Below, one piece after another: positions 26,606 through 39,021 of a DNA stretch of 64,000 bases (its first letter is position 1; the number at the start of each line of letters is the position of its first letter). The notes under the pieces are model-generated. The model was not told the origin of the DNA. It searched no databases and saw nothing but the letters and a program-made list of their open reading frames with translations. Made by a program: the position numbers and the translations under genes. This stretch comes from Pteria penguin (Eukaryota > Mollusca > Bivalvia > Pterioida > Pteriidae). The stretch covers positions 35,171,596 to 35,235,595 of the forward strand of contig CM068582.1 of NCBI GenBank assembly GCA_035048485.1, written 5' to 3'.

Positions 26606-28175
26606 CAGGGTCACAACTTCCCACTCGCCCACTCGCCAATGCGACCAAATTCTGACTGTGGGCCACCGAATTCTCGAAACTGATCGCCCACATGGCGACC
26701 GGCAAAATCGGCAAAATTAGAATCCGTATTCTGTTCGTTTTTGGTCGGAATTGCGTAGCAATTCCAGACCCTAGTCGTTACAATATGCTGTGGTGAATGC
26801 GTGGAACGCAGAAAATACCTCCTCGTGTATAAATAGTGCGTCGATAGTTAGAAAAAGCGTGATTAGATTTACTTTTAGTACTTATAGTTCATATTGTACG
26901 AGCCAATGCAAGATAAGTTTGATCAGATGAGTAAATAGATGTGCCGTTATTCCATCGATTTAGACGAGTTATATTCAGGCGCTGGAGGACATGCAGTCTT
27001 TCCGAATACTCGACGGAAAGTCCCGAAAAAGTACGATTGACATTATTGTGTAGCTGTGCCGTAATTTAAGAAGTACACTACTAGTCCGTACTAGTATCCG
27101 TTGTATTATAATTAATAAAACTTGAGAATATCGCTTCTTTTTATAGCAGTGGAATTCAAAGTACTCTACATTCTTCTCGTCACAACGATAAACAAACGTC
27201 TTGGTAGTTGTTGATGTGTAATGCTACTAAAAATAGCCAGTTTTTTTTTTATAGATCTACATGTGTAGACGTGGTTTTCCCCAAATGTACATGTACAGCG
27301 GGAGACTGTCCAGATTGCTAATTAAGAATCACACTACTGTCAAGATCAAAAGTGATAAGAGAGAATGAGATAACTATATAGTACGAGACGGAAACGTACA
27401 GGGGTGTACAGGGCGGAGCCGTTGTTTATATGAAAACGAGCACCTGTGCGCAGACCGTGTCTTTGTCAATACTGATCCTAAACATTGCACGCTTGGTGTG
27501 TGATCTCTTGGTGGATCACGACTTTATTACCTTTGATGTACTTGACCTTGCAATTCCGACCTTGAGGACTTTCAAGTCCTTTCATTTAAAATTTTTATTC
27601 CATTTAGTCCGAGTCTGTCATTTAGACGCTTGTATATAAGTAAACAATGATTACATATAAAAATAAACCAGGGGAAAAACGGAAAGCTGATAGGGGTGAT
27701 TATTTCAAAGGTTATGAACATAAGAGATCAAGACCCTTTAATATCAAATGGAAAATGATCATCCCTGGTTAGATGACAGTGAAGACGGCATAATTTGTGC
27801 AGTATGTATAAAGCATGACAAGATCGGATCTAATTTTACAAAAGTAGTCAGAATATAGGAGAGGAGAAAAGCGAGGAGATCGAAAGAAGTGAAGAGATTG
27901 AGATAAGCGAGGAGATAGAGAGAAGTAAAGGAAGAGAGGAGATTGAAGAAAGTGAAGATGAAGAAGAGGAAATTTTCAAAGAAATAGAGAGGGAGATTGA
28001 ATTAAATTATTAATATAAATGGAAATAAAATGTTATTATGTTATCAATACATTAAATTTAATATAGAAAATTGTTTGAATTTATTGTGGGCTCGTAGTTT
28101 TCTGTGTGGGCCCCTAAAATTTATGATCTAGGGGCCCACTTGGTTACTGGAAATTTCAACGAAGTTGTGACCCTG
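26606..28175. mobile_element. DNA-transposon remnant, 1570 bp, decayed
   Basis: Perfect 15-bp terminal inverted repeats CAGGGTCACAACTTC lie at 26606-26620 and 28161-28175. AGTTAT abuts both ends (26600-26605, 28176-28181), a 6-bp target duplication. The subterminal regions are rich in GTGGGC/GCCCAC motifs, and there is a perfect 11-bp GC-rich hairpin at 28106-28116 / 28129-28139. The interior has a broken transposase-like coding region. The zinc-finger remnant and CAGGG end suggest an hAT-type element, but a 6-bp TSD is atypical for classic hAT (8 bp), so the superfamily is left open. Confidence 0.75.
27647..28013 (+). pseudogene. Transposase N-terminal zinc-finger remnant and Glu-rich tail
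   Basis: Three pieces in different frames lie in order inside the TIR-bounded element. From the ATG at 27647, a basic peptide runs KRKADRGDYF...KRSRPFNIKWK and stops in frame shortly after. From 27748, shifted by one frame, it continues NDHPWLDDSEDGIICAVC..H and stops at 27856-27858. This W-L-x(n)-C-x-x-C pattern, after a basic stretch and FNxKW, is what I know from the TTF/BED-like finger at the start of ZNF862/ZMYM6-type hAT transposases. A third frame, ending at the TAA at 28011-28013, encodes a Glu-rich repeat (EEIERSEEIEISEEIERS). No DDE catalytic core or hAT dimerisation region is recognisable, so this is an internally deleted, frameshifted relic. The family call rests on pattern recognition only. 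Confidence 0.6.
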
Positions 28176-28181
28176 AGTTAT

Positions 28182-29023
28182 AATGTTTATACAACATAGA
28201 ATAACATATCGCTTAGCTCTCTTTTCATTTATTGTATTCTAATGTCAGTACTGACTGAAACTTGTAGCATATACTAGATATTATGTTCCAAAACCACGAT
28301 TTCGTCCAAAGAGCAAAGCTACTTGTCGTGAAGCTACTAACACAAAGATATGCAAGTTAAGTTGTTTCTGTATTTTGTTCATTTTCTTTTTCAAATTCAG
28401 CCCCTTCCTCCCCAATATAAATTTCGTTCCGACGAGCCTGCCGATTGGTCAAAACAATGACCCTCTTGTCATCTGATTGGATGGCACGTTTTATCTTCTT
28501 TAAACAGTATTTCTTGACAACTAATGCTTGCTCTTAAAACATTTACATTTAGAACACTGTAAAAGTGGAAATTTACATCCTCTAATTTAGTTGCAGGTAG
28601 GACGTAGTCATTCGATCGAACCACGACTTCGCTCTGTTTTTGCGTCTTGTGTCAGGAAAAGGTTCTTCGTGTCGTTGCCCCTTGTTTCATAAATATATAA
28701 AGTGCATAGCTTAATTATTGTCGACATTGATTTTCCTATCTGTGTCATGCCTCGTTTGTATACACTGTTTGATTATATGATACACTTATAACCGAATGCT
28801 AGGTTATGATAGAGCTAAGCCCTTGTGATTTATAAGACTGACAGCAAGACGTTGGGCAGTATTGGTTTGAGAGCTCATTTCTCTCAGAAATAGGTCAGCC
28901 ATCGTAACTATAATCACAGATCGATAGGGGAAAAGAGTTGGCGACCTGATATTGGATAAAACGGGAGACGCAGATGAATCCCTATTCTGTCACCGGAGTT
29001 AACTGCCCTCTTTTCAATCAATA
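28182..29023. other. Noncoding stretch
   Basis: No gene or repeat recognised. Confidence 0.45.
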
Positions 29024-29119
<96 letters not shown>

Positions 29120-29131
29120 ATATATATATAT
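29024..29131. repeat. (AT)n microsatellite with TATG interruptions
   Basis: About 108 bp of AT dinucleotide, interrupted by TATGTATG near 29110. Confidence 0.97.
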
Positions 29132-29504
29132 TCTCAGCTAATTTGCAAACTTGGTGCAGCATGTACTGATTAGCATTAATATTCACTCAGGATAATGGAC
29201 TTTTAAATTCTCCTTTTTTTTGGATACAGTATCTAATTAAGCGAAAATGACATTTATTAAGGCTATCAGCCTTTATTGTCTATCGATTTTTATTGCAGTT
29301 TTGATTCCATCTGATTAGACCGATTCTTGCATAAAGACCAATCACCTAGACTTTGTAAGTGCAACATGAAGTCATTGATGTATTCTATTCTCTTGACGGA
29401 AGCGAATAACATGTACATGTATATATGGAGTATGGACTTCCATGTGCGGCACTATTTCTGACCCAGGCGTGGTGTTAATGCTAACGCTGATTGGACTTAA
29501 TTCT

Positions 29505-31160
29505 TTCTTAGTCCTCTGATCCAAAGGCTTAAGTGACCATAGTGTGCCTTCCGTCCGTCTGTCGTCGGTCATTTTCAATTTCCTATTAAGGACTGCCGAA
29601 GGGATTTTAGTAAAACTTAGCAGGAGAGAGTGTTGTTGTTTTTTCAGCGAGATCCATCAAGGGGTGGATCCTGAACAGGGTCCTAGACTAGTGTGTTTTT
29701 TTTTGGCGAGATCCGTCAAGGGTGATCCAAGGTAGAGCAACATAGGCTTAAGAGGGTACCCCTCTTTGACAGACTTCTTAGATAAGCTGCATAGACCCAT
29801 AAACCGTATTCGCCAATGATCTAGAGGGATGTCTTCAGAAGTGTTGTTGTTAGGGTTTCATTTCGAAAGCAAGGTTATGGCGCTTTTTCAAGTCTTCTTA
29901 CACTTCGTCGTATTTGCAAATTTTCAGGCAATTTTCTCATGTTATGGATCTAATAAGTTATTAATTTTGTGCATTTTATCAGATTTTATTGAAATAAATG
30001 TAAACGAAAAAAACATTTGAAGGATATATTTTGGCTCGTCGGGACGAGTATCCAGGGAGCCATTTGTCATACCCCTGGCGTCGTTGTCGTCCGTAGACAA
30101 AGACTGTCACTTGGATTATAACTTTAGAACCAGTGGAGACAAGGCTTTAATATTTCACATGTGAATTCCTTGTGCCAAGACCTTTCATTGTTAGCAAAAT
30201 GTTTCTGACTTTTCTGACCTTGACCTTGAAGTTTGACCTACTTAGAAAAAAGTTTAACTTTGGTCATAACTTATGAGCAGTAAGAGATAAGGCTTAAATA
30301 TTTTATGTGTGTATTGCATGTGACAAGACCTTTCATTACGTATCAAAATACTTTTTTTTATGTTTTGACCTTGATTTTGAAGATTAACCTACTTACTAAA
30401 ATCTTTTGCTATTTAAATTTGGTCGTCGAGCTCTGTTGTCTTCTGACAACTCTTGTTTAAAATTTGTTTAAAGTAAAAAAAAAAGATGAAATACTATTAA
30501 AATTTTTGATGTACTATTTAGCTTTGATAGACTTCGGAGGTAATGGAGATTTAATAGAAATTTAATGAAACCACTAAGAATGAAGTTCCCAGTGTTCCCT
30601 ACAGGTGTTGTTTTTAGCCAGATCCGTCAAAGGATGGCTCCAGGGCGAGTTGACATAAGTCGCAGACGTTTCCCTTCTAAGTTCTTTGACAATTTCTTCT
30701 TCAGACCTGCTGCATAGATCAACACACTGAATGCATCTGAGTGATCAAGAAAGGTGTTTTAAGAAGTGTTATTAACTTTTTCAGAATCAGTTTTGATGCT
30801 CTATAGACATCTTTTTGAACTTTGTCTTTTTGCACATTTTCAGGTTATTTCTTTGATTTTGTCAGGTAGGCTTCTGGGTAGCATATAATGCATTGACTCG
30901 GTAGTATGTATCATCTTATAATTAAATAATTGTAATTGTAAAGTAGTTCCAGAGATACCGCCTTCTCTAAAGAGAAATTTGAAATGGGTTACATAGAATG
31001 AAAACTAAATGTAGTAGAGAGTTTAGAATAATTTGGTGTTAATGAAAATGTTTGAAAAGGATACTCTCATAGGAGAACATTCTGATATTTTTTTTTGAGT
31101 TTCTCATGTGTTCAGGTAAGTGGTATAGGCCCAGTTTGGCCTCTTGTTTCATTTTGGAAA
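29505..31160 (+). repeat. Long decayed dispersed repeat with nested repeat
   Basis: The head is GCTTAAGTGACCATAGTGTG followed by CCTTCCGTCCGTCTGTCGTCG. The tail near 31100-31155 reads CTCATGTGTTCAGGTAAG and GGCCTCTTGTTTC. Two related internal blocks (about 29600-29960 and 30590-30870) share GAAGTGTTGTT/GAAGTGTTATT, AGATCCGTCAA and TTTGCA..TTTTCAGG. Between them, at about 30035-30445, sits another repeat that starts CTCGTCGGGACGAG and ends GTTGTCTTCTGACAACTC, with two units of about 145 bp carrying TGACCTTGACCTTGAAGTTT. Noncoding throughout. Confidence 0.55.
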
Positions 31161-32194
31161 GCTTATTATCAGTCTTGGAATGAAGTAAAAACGACAGTAA
31201 CGGTTGATTTGTCACATTGACACAGCAGCATATCACAGAGGACTTTCCTGGATCTCTGGAAATAAGACGTTTGAACAGGTGCTCTGGAAAGTCTCCTGGG
31301 TGACTAGTCACATCTGATGCACTGATTTACATCTATCAAGACATAATAACTATGGTCTTTGTTCGTCTGTTTATTTGGAAATTTATAATAGCCTGACATT
31401 GTTTACCTGGTACAATCGCTGATCATTTAGAAATAAATGTTAAAAGAATATTTTGTGAAGCTTCAAGAACGGTTTTTAATCAACTCCAAGGTCTTATTTT
31501 AGGTTGAGCTTAATGATAACTTCTTCACTGAGACAGCTGCCATAGGAGAATATATTGTTGATACAGCAGCTTAGCTGAATGTAGGGCATCAATTATGTGT
31601 CATCAAAAAGCATCATTATATCAGCATAGCCCGTTCACTTATCATAAATGAATTACTGTGTTTAAAAATAAACTCAAAACGACTCGATAGCGACTTTTGC
31701 ATATATTGCCTTCTCTTGACGTTTTGCTCGTGAATAAGTTATCACATTGAACTGTCGTTTGGTATGTCCGCCCACGTGGTATCAGATTGATGTATGGTAT
31801 ACACCTTGTATATTGCCTCCCACCAGTTTTCACTCGCATGTGTTAACCATATAGCACATTATTTACATGCCATATTGGGTGAACATACAGGAAGCCGTGA
31901 TATGTACAAATTAGTGACTTGTTTGTCAATGTTGATGTCTTTTTTTAAAGGATATACACTAGTGGCATTGGTGATGTCGGCAAATCTGGGACTTTGAAAT
32001 ACTGGTATGTATTTTGATTTATTTTCATTGATTTTATTATGAAACAAACCCAATACGTTGGTTCATATACATGTTAACGGTTAGGGTTCATGTACTTTTC
32101 TGCCTGGATGTTCATGTGCTGTTTGTCTGAAATAAAAATATTGTGTCGAACTTTTTTGCATTGCACTATTATGTGTACTGACATCAAATTATTT
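31161..32194. other. Noncoding stretch
   Basis: No gene or repeat family recognised. Confidence 0.45.
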
Positions 32195-32600
32195 CGAGAC
32201 GACATGCCTTAGTGGTTAGGGTGATGGACCAGGATGTCCAGAACTATGATGTTCAGGGTCGCTAGCTTGATGGACCATGATTTCCAGGGTCGCTAGCGTG
32301 ATGGACCATGATGTCCAAGGTCGCTAGCGTGATGAACCTTGATGTCCAGGGTCTCTAGCGTGATGGACCAGGACCATGATGTCCAGGGTCGCTGGCATGA
32401 TGAACCATGATGCCCAGGATCGCTAGCGTGATGGTCCATGATATCCAATGTCGCTAGCGTGATGAGCCATAATGTCCAAGGTCGCTAGCGTGATGGACCA
32501 TGCTGTCAAAGCTCGCTAGCGTGATGGACCAGGACCATGATATCCAGGGTCGCTAGTGTGATGGACCAGAGTGACCAGTGTTCGAGCTTCAGTTCTTTGC
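32195..32600 (+). repeat. 31-bp minisatellite inside a SINE-like tRNA head
   Basis: About eleven copies of a 31-bp unit (GTGATGGACCATGATGTCC, then a GGTCGCTAGC landmark) span about 32221-32565. Some units have a 6-bp GGACCA expansion. The array begins just after a box-A-like GCCTTAGTGGTTAGGGTGAT and ends just before a box-B-like GTGTTCGAGCTTC, so it appears to have expanded between the two internal promoter boxes of a tRNA-derived element. Confidence 0.7.
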
Positions 32601-32705
32601 ACTGTGACTCTTTGCTTCGGATGGATCCGTTGTTTAAGTCGCTTTTTTTCTGTGCTCTGTGCCTTACTATAATTTTGAAATTTAGATCTGTCATGTATTT
32701 ATGTA

Positions 32706-33115
32706 TATACGCCCGATGTGAGACGGTATTATTATGTTATGATACTGTCCGTCCGTTCATGTGTCAGTGCATGTGGATCACGGGGTCATGTTTTCAAGAC
32801 TTTTCTCTATAACGGATCCGTGTGTTGAAATTTGGTCACAATGCTTCTTTCACACAGTGAAAGAGTGTGTTTTGCGTGTCAGTCAGATCGATGCACCATG
32901 ACCTTATTTATGGCTGAATGTAGGTCGAACAATTTTCCCGAGTTTTTTTCATTATGGTTACAGGTATTGCTCCAAACTTTACTACCGTCAAGTGTCTTCT
33001 CAGAGAAATACATGTTTAAATCACATATGATCTGGACAATCGTGACGTACATTAAGACTAAAGCATTTTCAGATATTTTTCGTTATGGATACAATTGCCC
33101 TGTGTAGAGATTGGC
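32706..33115 (+). repeat. Dispersed repeat, same head as 16.4 kb copy
   Basis: It starts TACGCCCGATGTGAGACGGTA and TTATGTTATGATACTGTCCG, matching the opening of the 16360-16935 element. The body is strongly diverged. It has no coding potential; the short ORFs here are incidental. Confidence 0.5.
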
Positions 33116-34432
33116 TACCCTGAAATTAAACAACGGGGTTATAATGCAATCTAGGCGTTGTTCTATTGTACTAAATTTAGTACCCTAAACTAAATTCAGA
33201 ACTCCAAAGATAACATGCATCAGGCAGTTCCTTCACAACTTTATTAAAGTAATCTTGATATGACAATACCAGCAAAGAAACACCTTATTTCAATTATAGG
33301 CATTATCGAGTACTTGGAATTTGCAGAATGTGGTGAACTTGTATTTATTTTAAACACCCCCCCCTCTCTCAAGACACGAGTACATAGGATTCGGGTTGTC
33401 TGGGCTAAGTGTGTCCATATGTCCGTTTGCTCGTTCTTTCGCCCCAAAGATCTTCTCAGGGATATGTCAGTCTCTTTGTGATAGATCTTTATCAAACTTC
33501 ACATAAATATTCCTCAGAACTAACGATGTATTCTAGAACTTGATTCAAGGTTTTGTTACCCATTTCAAGGATAGGAGACTGGGTAGTTGTCGTCTGTAAA
33601 CACAAAATGACTAAGCAGTTAGATTGCATCCCACGTCATGTTCTTGCATTAAACTTGATCATTTGCTGGACATTTACGCATACATCCATGCAGACTTGAC
33701 AATACTTCCTGGCAGACAGTCATGTGATCTTGCCTTTCATATCATCACTGTCATGTGATCTTGCCTTTCATGTGATTACTCAATAAATACTGTTTGATTT
33801 TGATTTTATGTCGTTTATCAATGAAGAATGTAAGACCACAATTATCAGAAGATGTTTTGGTATTATAATGATCTTCTAGTCCTTTGCGTCTTCACAGCTT
33901 TATAACAAGGTGTCTGTCTAGTCTATAGTGAACAGTCACTTTCTATGATATGATTTTACTTTCTATTTTAAATAGACGGTTATCGCCCTTTTTGACATAA
34001 TGAAATGTCGCTCTATAGGCATGCTCTATATCATGGTACAACATCCCGATGTGGGTTTTTGGCGACATCATAACATTCTCTATGTAAAAAAACTATGTTA
34101 TAATTCCAGTATCTTTTGATGGTAGTTGCATGATGTTTAAATTATACTAGAAACTATTCATTTAACATATTTATAACAAATTTTGTTCAGCTGTCTATAG
34201 TCAACTCACAAACCATGGTCGTCTCAGTCAGTTTCTAAGTAAGCTTTGTCCACTCGACTAGTAAACTCTGGCTATTATATAAATAAACCTAGATACTTCA
34301 TATTTACTCACATTTCTTAGTGTTCGGATCTTGCACCAATCGCAACAGCAGCAAACACTTTGCATAGTCTGTCCTTTTGCAAGAAATTTCAACTTTGATA
34401 AATTGTTACACTAAGAGCATTGTGAAGACAAC
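33116..34432. other. Noncoding stretch
   Basis: No gene recognised. A short duplication (GTCATGTGATCTTGCCTTTC twice) lies at about 33719-33771, and a fragment resembling the dispersed TGTCCGTTTGCTCG-type repeat lies near 33415-33550. Confidence 0.4.
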
Positions 34433-34592
34433 TTGGTTGGTTGGTTAATTGATATTTTACGTCGTTTTCAACAGATTTTCAGTTATATTGCGACATGGAA
34501 GCAAGAGGTAACCAACCTCTTAAACATAGCATAGTGGACAGTCGAACCTTGATCGTCGGTACCGCAAGCACTTGAGATATGACTAAGCTTGA
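34433..34592 (-). repeat. tRNA-derived SINE, family 2, diverged
   Basis: It shares the tail (GGTTGGTTAATTGATATTTTACGTCG), the GCGACATGGAAGCA motif and the AACCAACCTCTTAAACATAG segment with the 19.2-kb copy. Box B is recognisable (AGGTTCGACTG on the - strand), but box A is degraded. Confidence 0.7.
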
Positions 34593-36462
34593 CAAAATCC
34601 GTTACTCACAACGAAAGATACCACTTTCAAAACTCTTTAAGTAACCCTCCATATAGAGAACAAGAACCAACTAGGTAACTTAAGTTGAGAGTTCATAAAA
34701 ATTTAAACTCCAAGTATCATTAAATAAAATATCCGTACCAGAAATATAAATGACATAAACAAGAGCGAACCCCGTTCCGCCTATCGGAAAGCGAGCACAG
34801 GTATTTTCGGTGCTTACTTTGTTAACTGATGATTTGTTTTTTTGTTGTAATGATCTATTTATGTTATTTATACCACATTTGTAAATCACGTCATTACATG
34901 ATCACACGCTTTTGTTTCGTGTTCTGTCACCTTGTAGTGAATGGAGAACGGATGCGTTGGTGGTGAAACTGACAAAGTATTCATATCGTTTACGTCTTTA
35001 TTCTACCACAATTGTTTGAATTTTGCTACAGGCTTATGGCGACACGTTAGAGAATACAATACACCCGATTTAGTTCTGAATTATCGAAATCGTGCTTGAA
35101 ACAATGCGCTAATGGCAAGAGTTGACCTAAATGTATCTTACTTAACCACAACGTGTGAATTCCTTCCGTGGTCACTCAGTCACAAGTGTTAGATCAATTC
35201 TGAACTGCTCTTTATGACTTATTACAGCCCGAAAATCGGGTTGTTGTATACATACAAGTTCATATAATTATGTAGTAGTAGAGATTTTGATGGGAGAAGC
35301 GATTGAGCTGCAGAGAAGTAGAAACTTGAGAAATAGATGAGAATTTTACGAAGGTTGACGATTGCTTGTCATTCGATGAATGTTTTGAATGAATTCATGT
35401 TTAATCGCTTAGCGTTATGAACAGAAAAATTTTCGTCTTGCAATGACGCAAGTCCTTGTTTCGATAAAATTACAAGTCTTTTTTTCTTAAAGAATTAGCT
35501 TGTGAAATGGTGATGCAAAGTGATGATCATAGTAAAATTCGTGATTATTAAAAATAATCAGGTACAAATCTGTGATAAGTGATAAGTGTAAATTGCAAAG
35601 AGTATCACCACACTATTCTAATGCTACTAGAATTTATATACATGTACGTTATACATATTTTCGTTATAAACAATAATTCCATGCGCAAAATATATAAAGG
35701 TTATACGATATGCCTTCAGATCAAGTTAACGGGGATATATTCTTCTTGTCCTTTCTGTCCATAACTTTAACCTTGGTCATCACTTTTGAACCATAAGAAT
35801 TAGCCAAAGATGATTGCAAAGCTCTCTGTACACCATAAATATCCCATGAACTCGTTAATGGAAACTTCAAAATATTTTCTCGTTTGCGTTTAATTGGGCT
35901 TCGAATTTGTCATGATCTACTGCTTGCATGCCATCTGAATATGTCCGACCCTCACAAACTTAGGGATGTGATTGGCATATGGGTTCATTTGAGTAATTTC
36001 ATTGACTATTCTAAGGGCATAATAATCTGTGGTATAATCACCAGATCAATGACATGTTGGTTTCTCGCTGTGAAGAGTTGGCCAATCCACGATATTGTTG
36101 CCACACTGCAGTTATTGACTTGGCTCTGAACAGCTGATCGCATCTTGTACTCGGTGTGCGTACATTATAGTGTGCTGGGAAATACGCACTCTAGCACGGG
36201 ATTAAGTAGTGTGCAGAGAGGTATGTATGTATTCCGGCCATATGCATGTGTGTAATAGGTTATATGTGTTGTATTTCTGTAGGAAATAACTTACAGTCAT
36301 CGTCAAATTATTGTAGATATTATGACATGACGAGCGTCATGAAGTGTAACGCTCAACTTTTGAGTACACTTCGTAATGGAAGAAGGAGAGCTGTTCAAAT
36401 CATATATACCGTTATCATGTCTGATAGTTATTATTGTTTTGACGAAACTCATTGAAAATGTT

Positions 36463-36465
<3 letters not shown>
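34593..36465. other. Noncoding stretch
   Basis: No gene recognised. A portion near 35760-35880 resembles decayed dispersed repeat (ACTTTAACCTTGGTCATCAC). There is a possible donor (AGAGAG|GTATGT) near 36220 but no supporting exon. Confidence 0.4.

Positions 36466-36511
<46 letters not shown>
36466..36511. repeat. (GA)n microsatellite
   Basis: About 23 GA units. Confidence 0.95.
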
Positions 36512-36515
<4 letters not shown>

Positions 36516-37049
36516 AGCTTGAGATTGCTTCCTCGTTGTGACACATAGTTGACGTAAGGATGAAGCGTACTTTCTGTAAGTCGTGCTTAAGTGTTAACAA
36601 GGAAGTTTATTTTAGATAATGCTGGTTTGGCTTTGCCAGCATGATTGTATATACTTAAAAAGATGCTTTTGTGTTGATTTACTTCTAAATATAATGCTCT
36701 CAAAAACTACAGCGGAAGTCATATTTATATAGTTTCTAAATTGACTTTTGCTGCATGGGATTCTAGGAATTAAAAATAGTAACTCAAGCGACATCTTTGC
36801 AAATCGAGACTCTGGTCACAGAATTGGTGTAACTGAATAAGAATATGAAAAAAACCCCCAACACATTGTAAAGGATTCCCAAGTCATAGATTGGTATCAT
36901 TAATTACAGAGCATCAAGGGTATGGAGAAACTCTTGTAACAGATTCGGTATAACTAATTATAGAGTCAGAAAGAGGCACATGTTGTATGAACAATGCTCT
37001 ATTCATATTGCTTATTTTACGTTATGCTAAAATGATTGTACTCTTATAG

Positions 37050-37545
37050 TGACGACGTCAGCCCGATAAAATACACAGAAATTCCTATTTTTAAAACTGA
37101 CCCACAAGAAGCAGTGAGTAATATTTAACGTGCCAACGTCATCTGTGACACGGGACTTTGGTATGCGTGAACCGTGGCACGAGGTTTTGGTCTATAAGAG
37201 TCCTTGCCGAAAAAATTGACATCAACGAGCCACCACTGTAGCTCGAAATTGTGGACCTCTGGAGTGAGTTATACTAAAGGTCGTAAGCCCAAACGTAGAC
37301 GTAGACGTAAACTTAACTAAGAAATATTTGTTTCCTCCCTAAAAAGTTCCAAACGTAACGTACACCTTTTACAGCGTTTACCAATGTAATTACGTGTGAA
37401 CATATACTTCAAGGAAAATTCAATTGACGTACACGTAAATTTAGTCGGAAAGTTTACGTCTACGTTTTGGCTTACGACCTTTAGTAAAATCACTCCTGGT
37501 TCACAAACCACAAATGCTACCGATTGGGCTACGCCGACCTTGTCA
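37050..37545 (-). repeat. Diverged SINE (family 1) split by a MITE
   Basis: The 3' block and body run from 37050 to 37262 (AACTGACCCACAAGAAGCAGTGAG, then ACGAGCCACC...TGTGGACCTCT). The remaining tRNA head resumes at 37496 (CTGGTTCACAAACC to GGGCTACGCCGACCTT). The interruption is the TIR element annotated separately. Confidence 0.6.
37263..37495. mobile_element. MITE of ~233 bp nested in a SINE
   Basis: The terminal inverted repeats are about 50 bp long and imperfect. Both ends share AGTGA, then TACTAAAGGTCGTAAGCC, then AAACGTAGACG..TAAACTT; the left arm has an extra TAGACG. CTGG at 37259-37262 and 37496-37499 is a candidate short target duplication. Alternatively, TA dinucleotides just inside could mark a Tc1/mariner-type core, CTAAAGG...CCTTTAG. 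Confidence 0.7.
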
Positions 37546-39021
37546 AAGGTTTGACAGTAACATAAGACAGAATCAACAGAGAAAGGGGTACATAGACCTG
37601 TAGACTGTTAAATAAAAAGGGTCAAGTTGATCCAGATTCAGCCTTCTTCTAATATATTGTAAAATAGATATTAGTTACAAATGCGACTTGTGCGTTCGTC
37701 AGTAATCGCTAAATACGCGTCTTTTGTAATGGAAAAATCAATCTATAACAAAACCCTACCTCTTCGTACATTATCCTGTAATTGCTCATGATTCCGCCAT
37801 CATTATAGGTCATTATTATAGGTCATTCTCTGACCTACTTCGACACTTTACTACATGTTCAACGTATCGAATTACAATAGAAAAACCTACATTGTATATG
37901 AATGGATGTATAGTAAATCAACATTATCATAAAATCGATCACTCTTTTGCTGCAAATTGAATTCACATTCGACATGAAAGAATAATTAACGTATAAAATT
38001 GATCCCAATTCCTCAATAGCTATTTCATTATAGTACAGGTATAGCATACAAGCTGATTTACAATACCGCAATTTTATTCTCTCATATTCCTCATTGTTTT
38101 AATTAACGATCAAGGGCGCGTGTACTTCTGCAGTTTAATATTTTCTTACGCAATTTTGATTTTTCATTTTCATCAGCAGAATGTGGGCGACATTTAAGAG
38201 AAAACATCCATATATAGATATTGCTACATCCAACCGAGACATACGAGATGCTCCGATAGTGGGTGTATACCACGCCAACCTAAGGTCTCGAAGCTTAATG
38301 TCAAGCGGAGGCGTGATGACAACTTTGTTTTGGTTTCCTTTTTATAGATTGGGTTTAGATGAAGTACCTTGCGTTTACTTTTTAATTAACATAGGTGGAT
38401 GCCGTTTGTGTTGATAATCATAAAGCTATTTGGTCCGTATTGGTACCTACGGATGGCGCTGTCAAAGTCGGTCACCAAGAGAATAGTTTTATTGGTTACC
38501 ATTGAGAGGAACCATGGGTTCAGAGAGTTTTTTTTGTTAAAAGGGAATGTTATATAGTCTATTATGATAGGTTGATGTGGTTTTTGCACGATAGATGCAA
38601 ACCATGTAATAACATCTTGGTTTACTAAAGCCCCTGTTGGTAACAACATATTCCACATTTGTTACCATTGATCATTATCATGGTCATTATCATGGCTTTA
38701 CCATTATTCTGACTATCACGGCATAAACACCCCCCCCCCCCCTGTATTTGAGTGTTTGTTGCTTTTAATAGCCACATCAAATTAATCAGTTTCTATGATG
38801 ACGGCTTCGATTTGTTGTACTTTTGGAATACTTGGATAAAACCAACCAATTAAGTTCAGTTTATTTTATTTCGTATATCGATTAATTACATTTACAAGTG
38901 TATATACTTGAATTTCTGGTTTTTTCGCAATCAGTGCAAATATACATGTAATTAATTAACAGGAAAAGTAGGCATGTAATAGTGGTATAATTAACAATCT
39001 AATGAATAATATTTTAGACTT
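37546..39021. other. Noncoding stretch
   Basis: No gene recognised. There is a poly-C run near 38730. Confidence 0.4.

Noticed and set aside
27430..27639. 69-residue ORF inside the 26.6-28.2 kb transposon
   Set aside because: It lies just upstream of the zinc-finger remnant but in an unrelated hydrophobic frame; no transposase motif is visible.
31039..31311. 90-residue - strand ORF
   Set aside because: It overlaps the tail of a dispersed repeat (GGCCTCTTGTTTC end) and has no domain.
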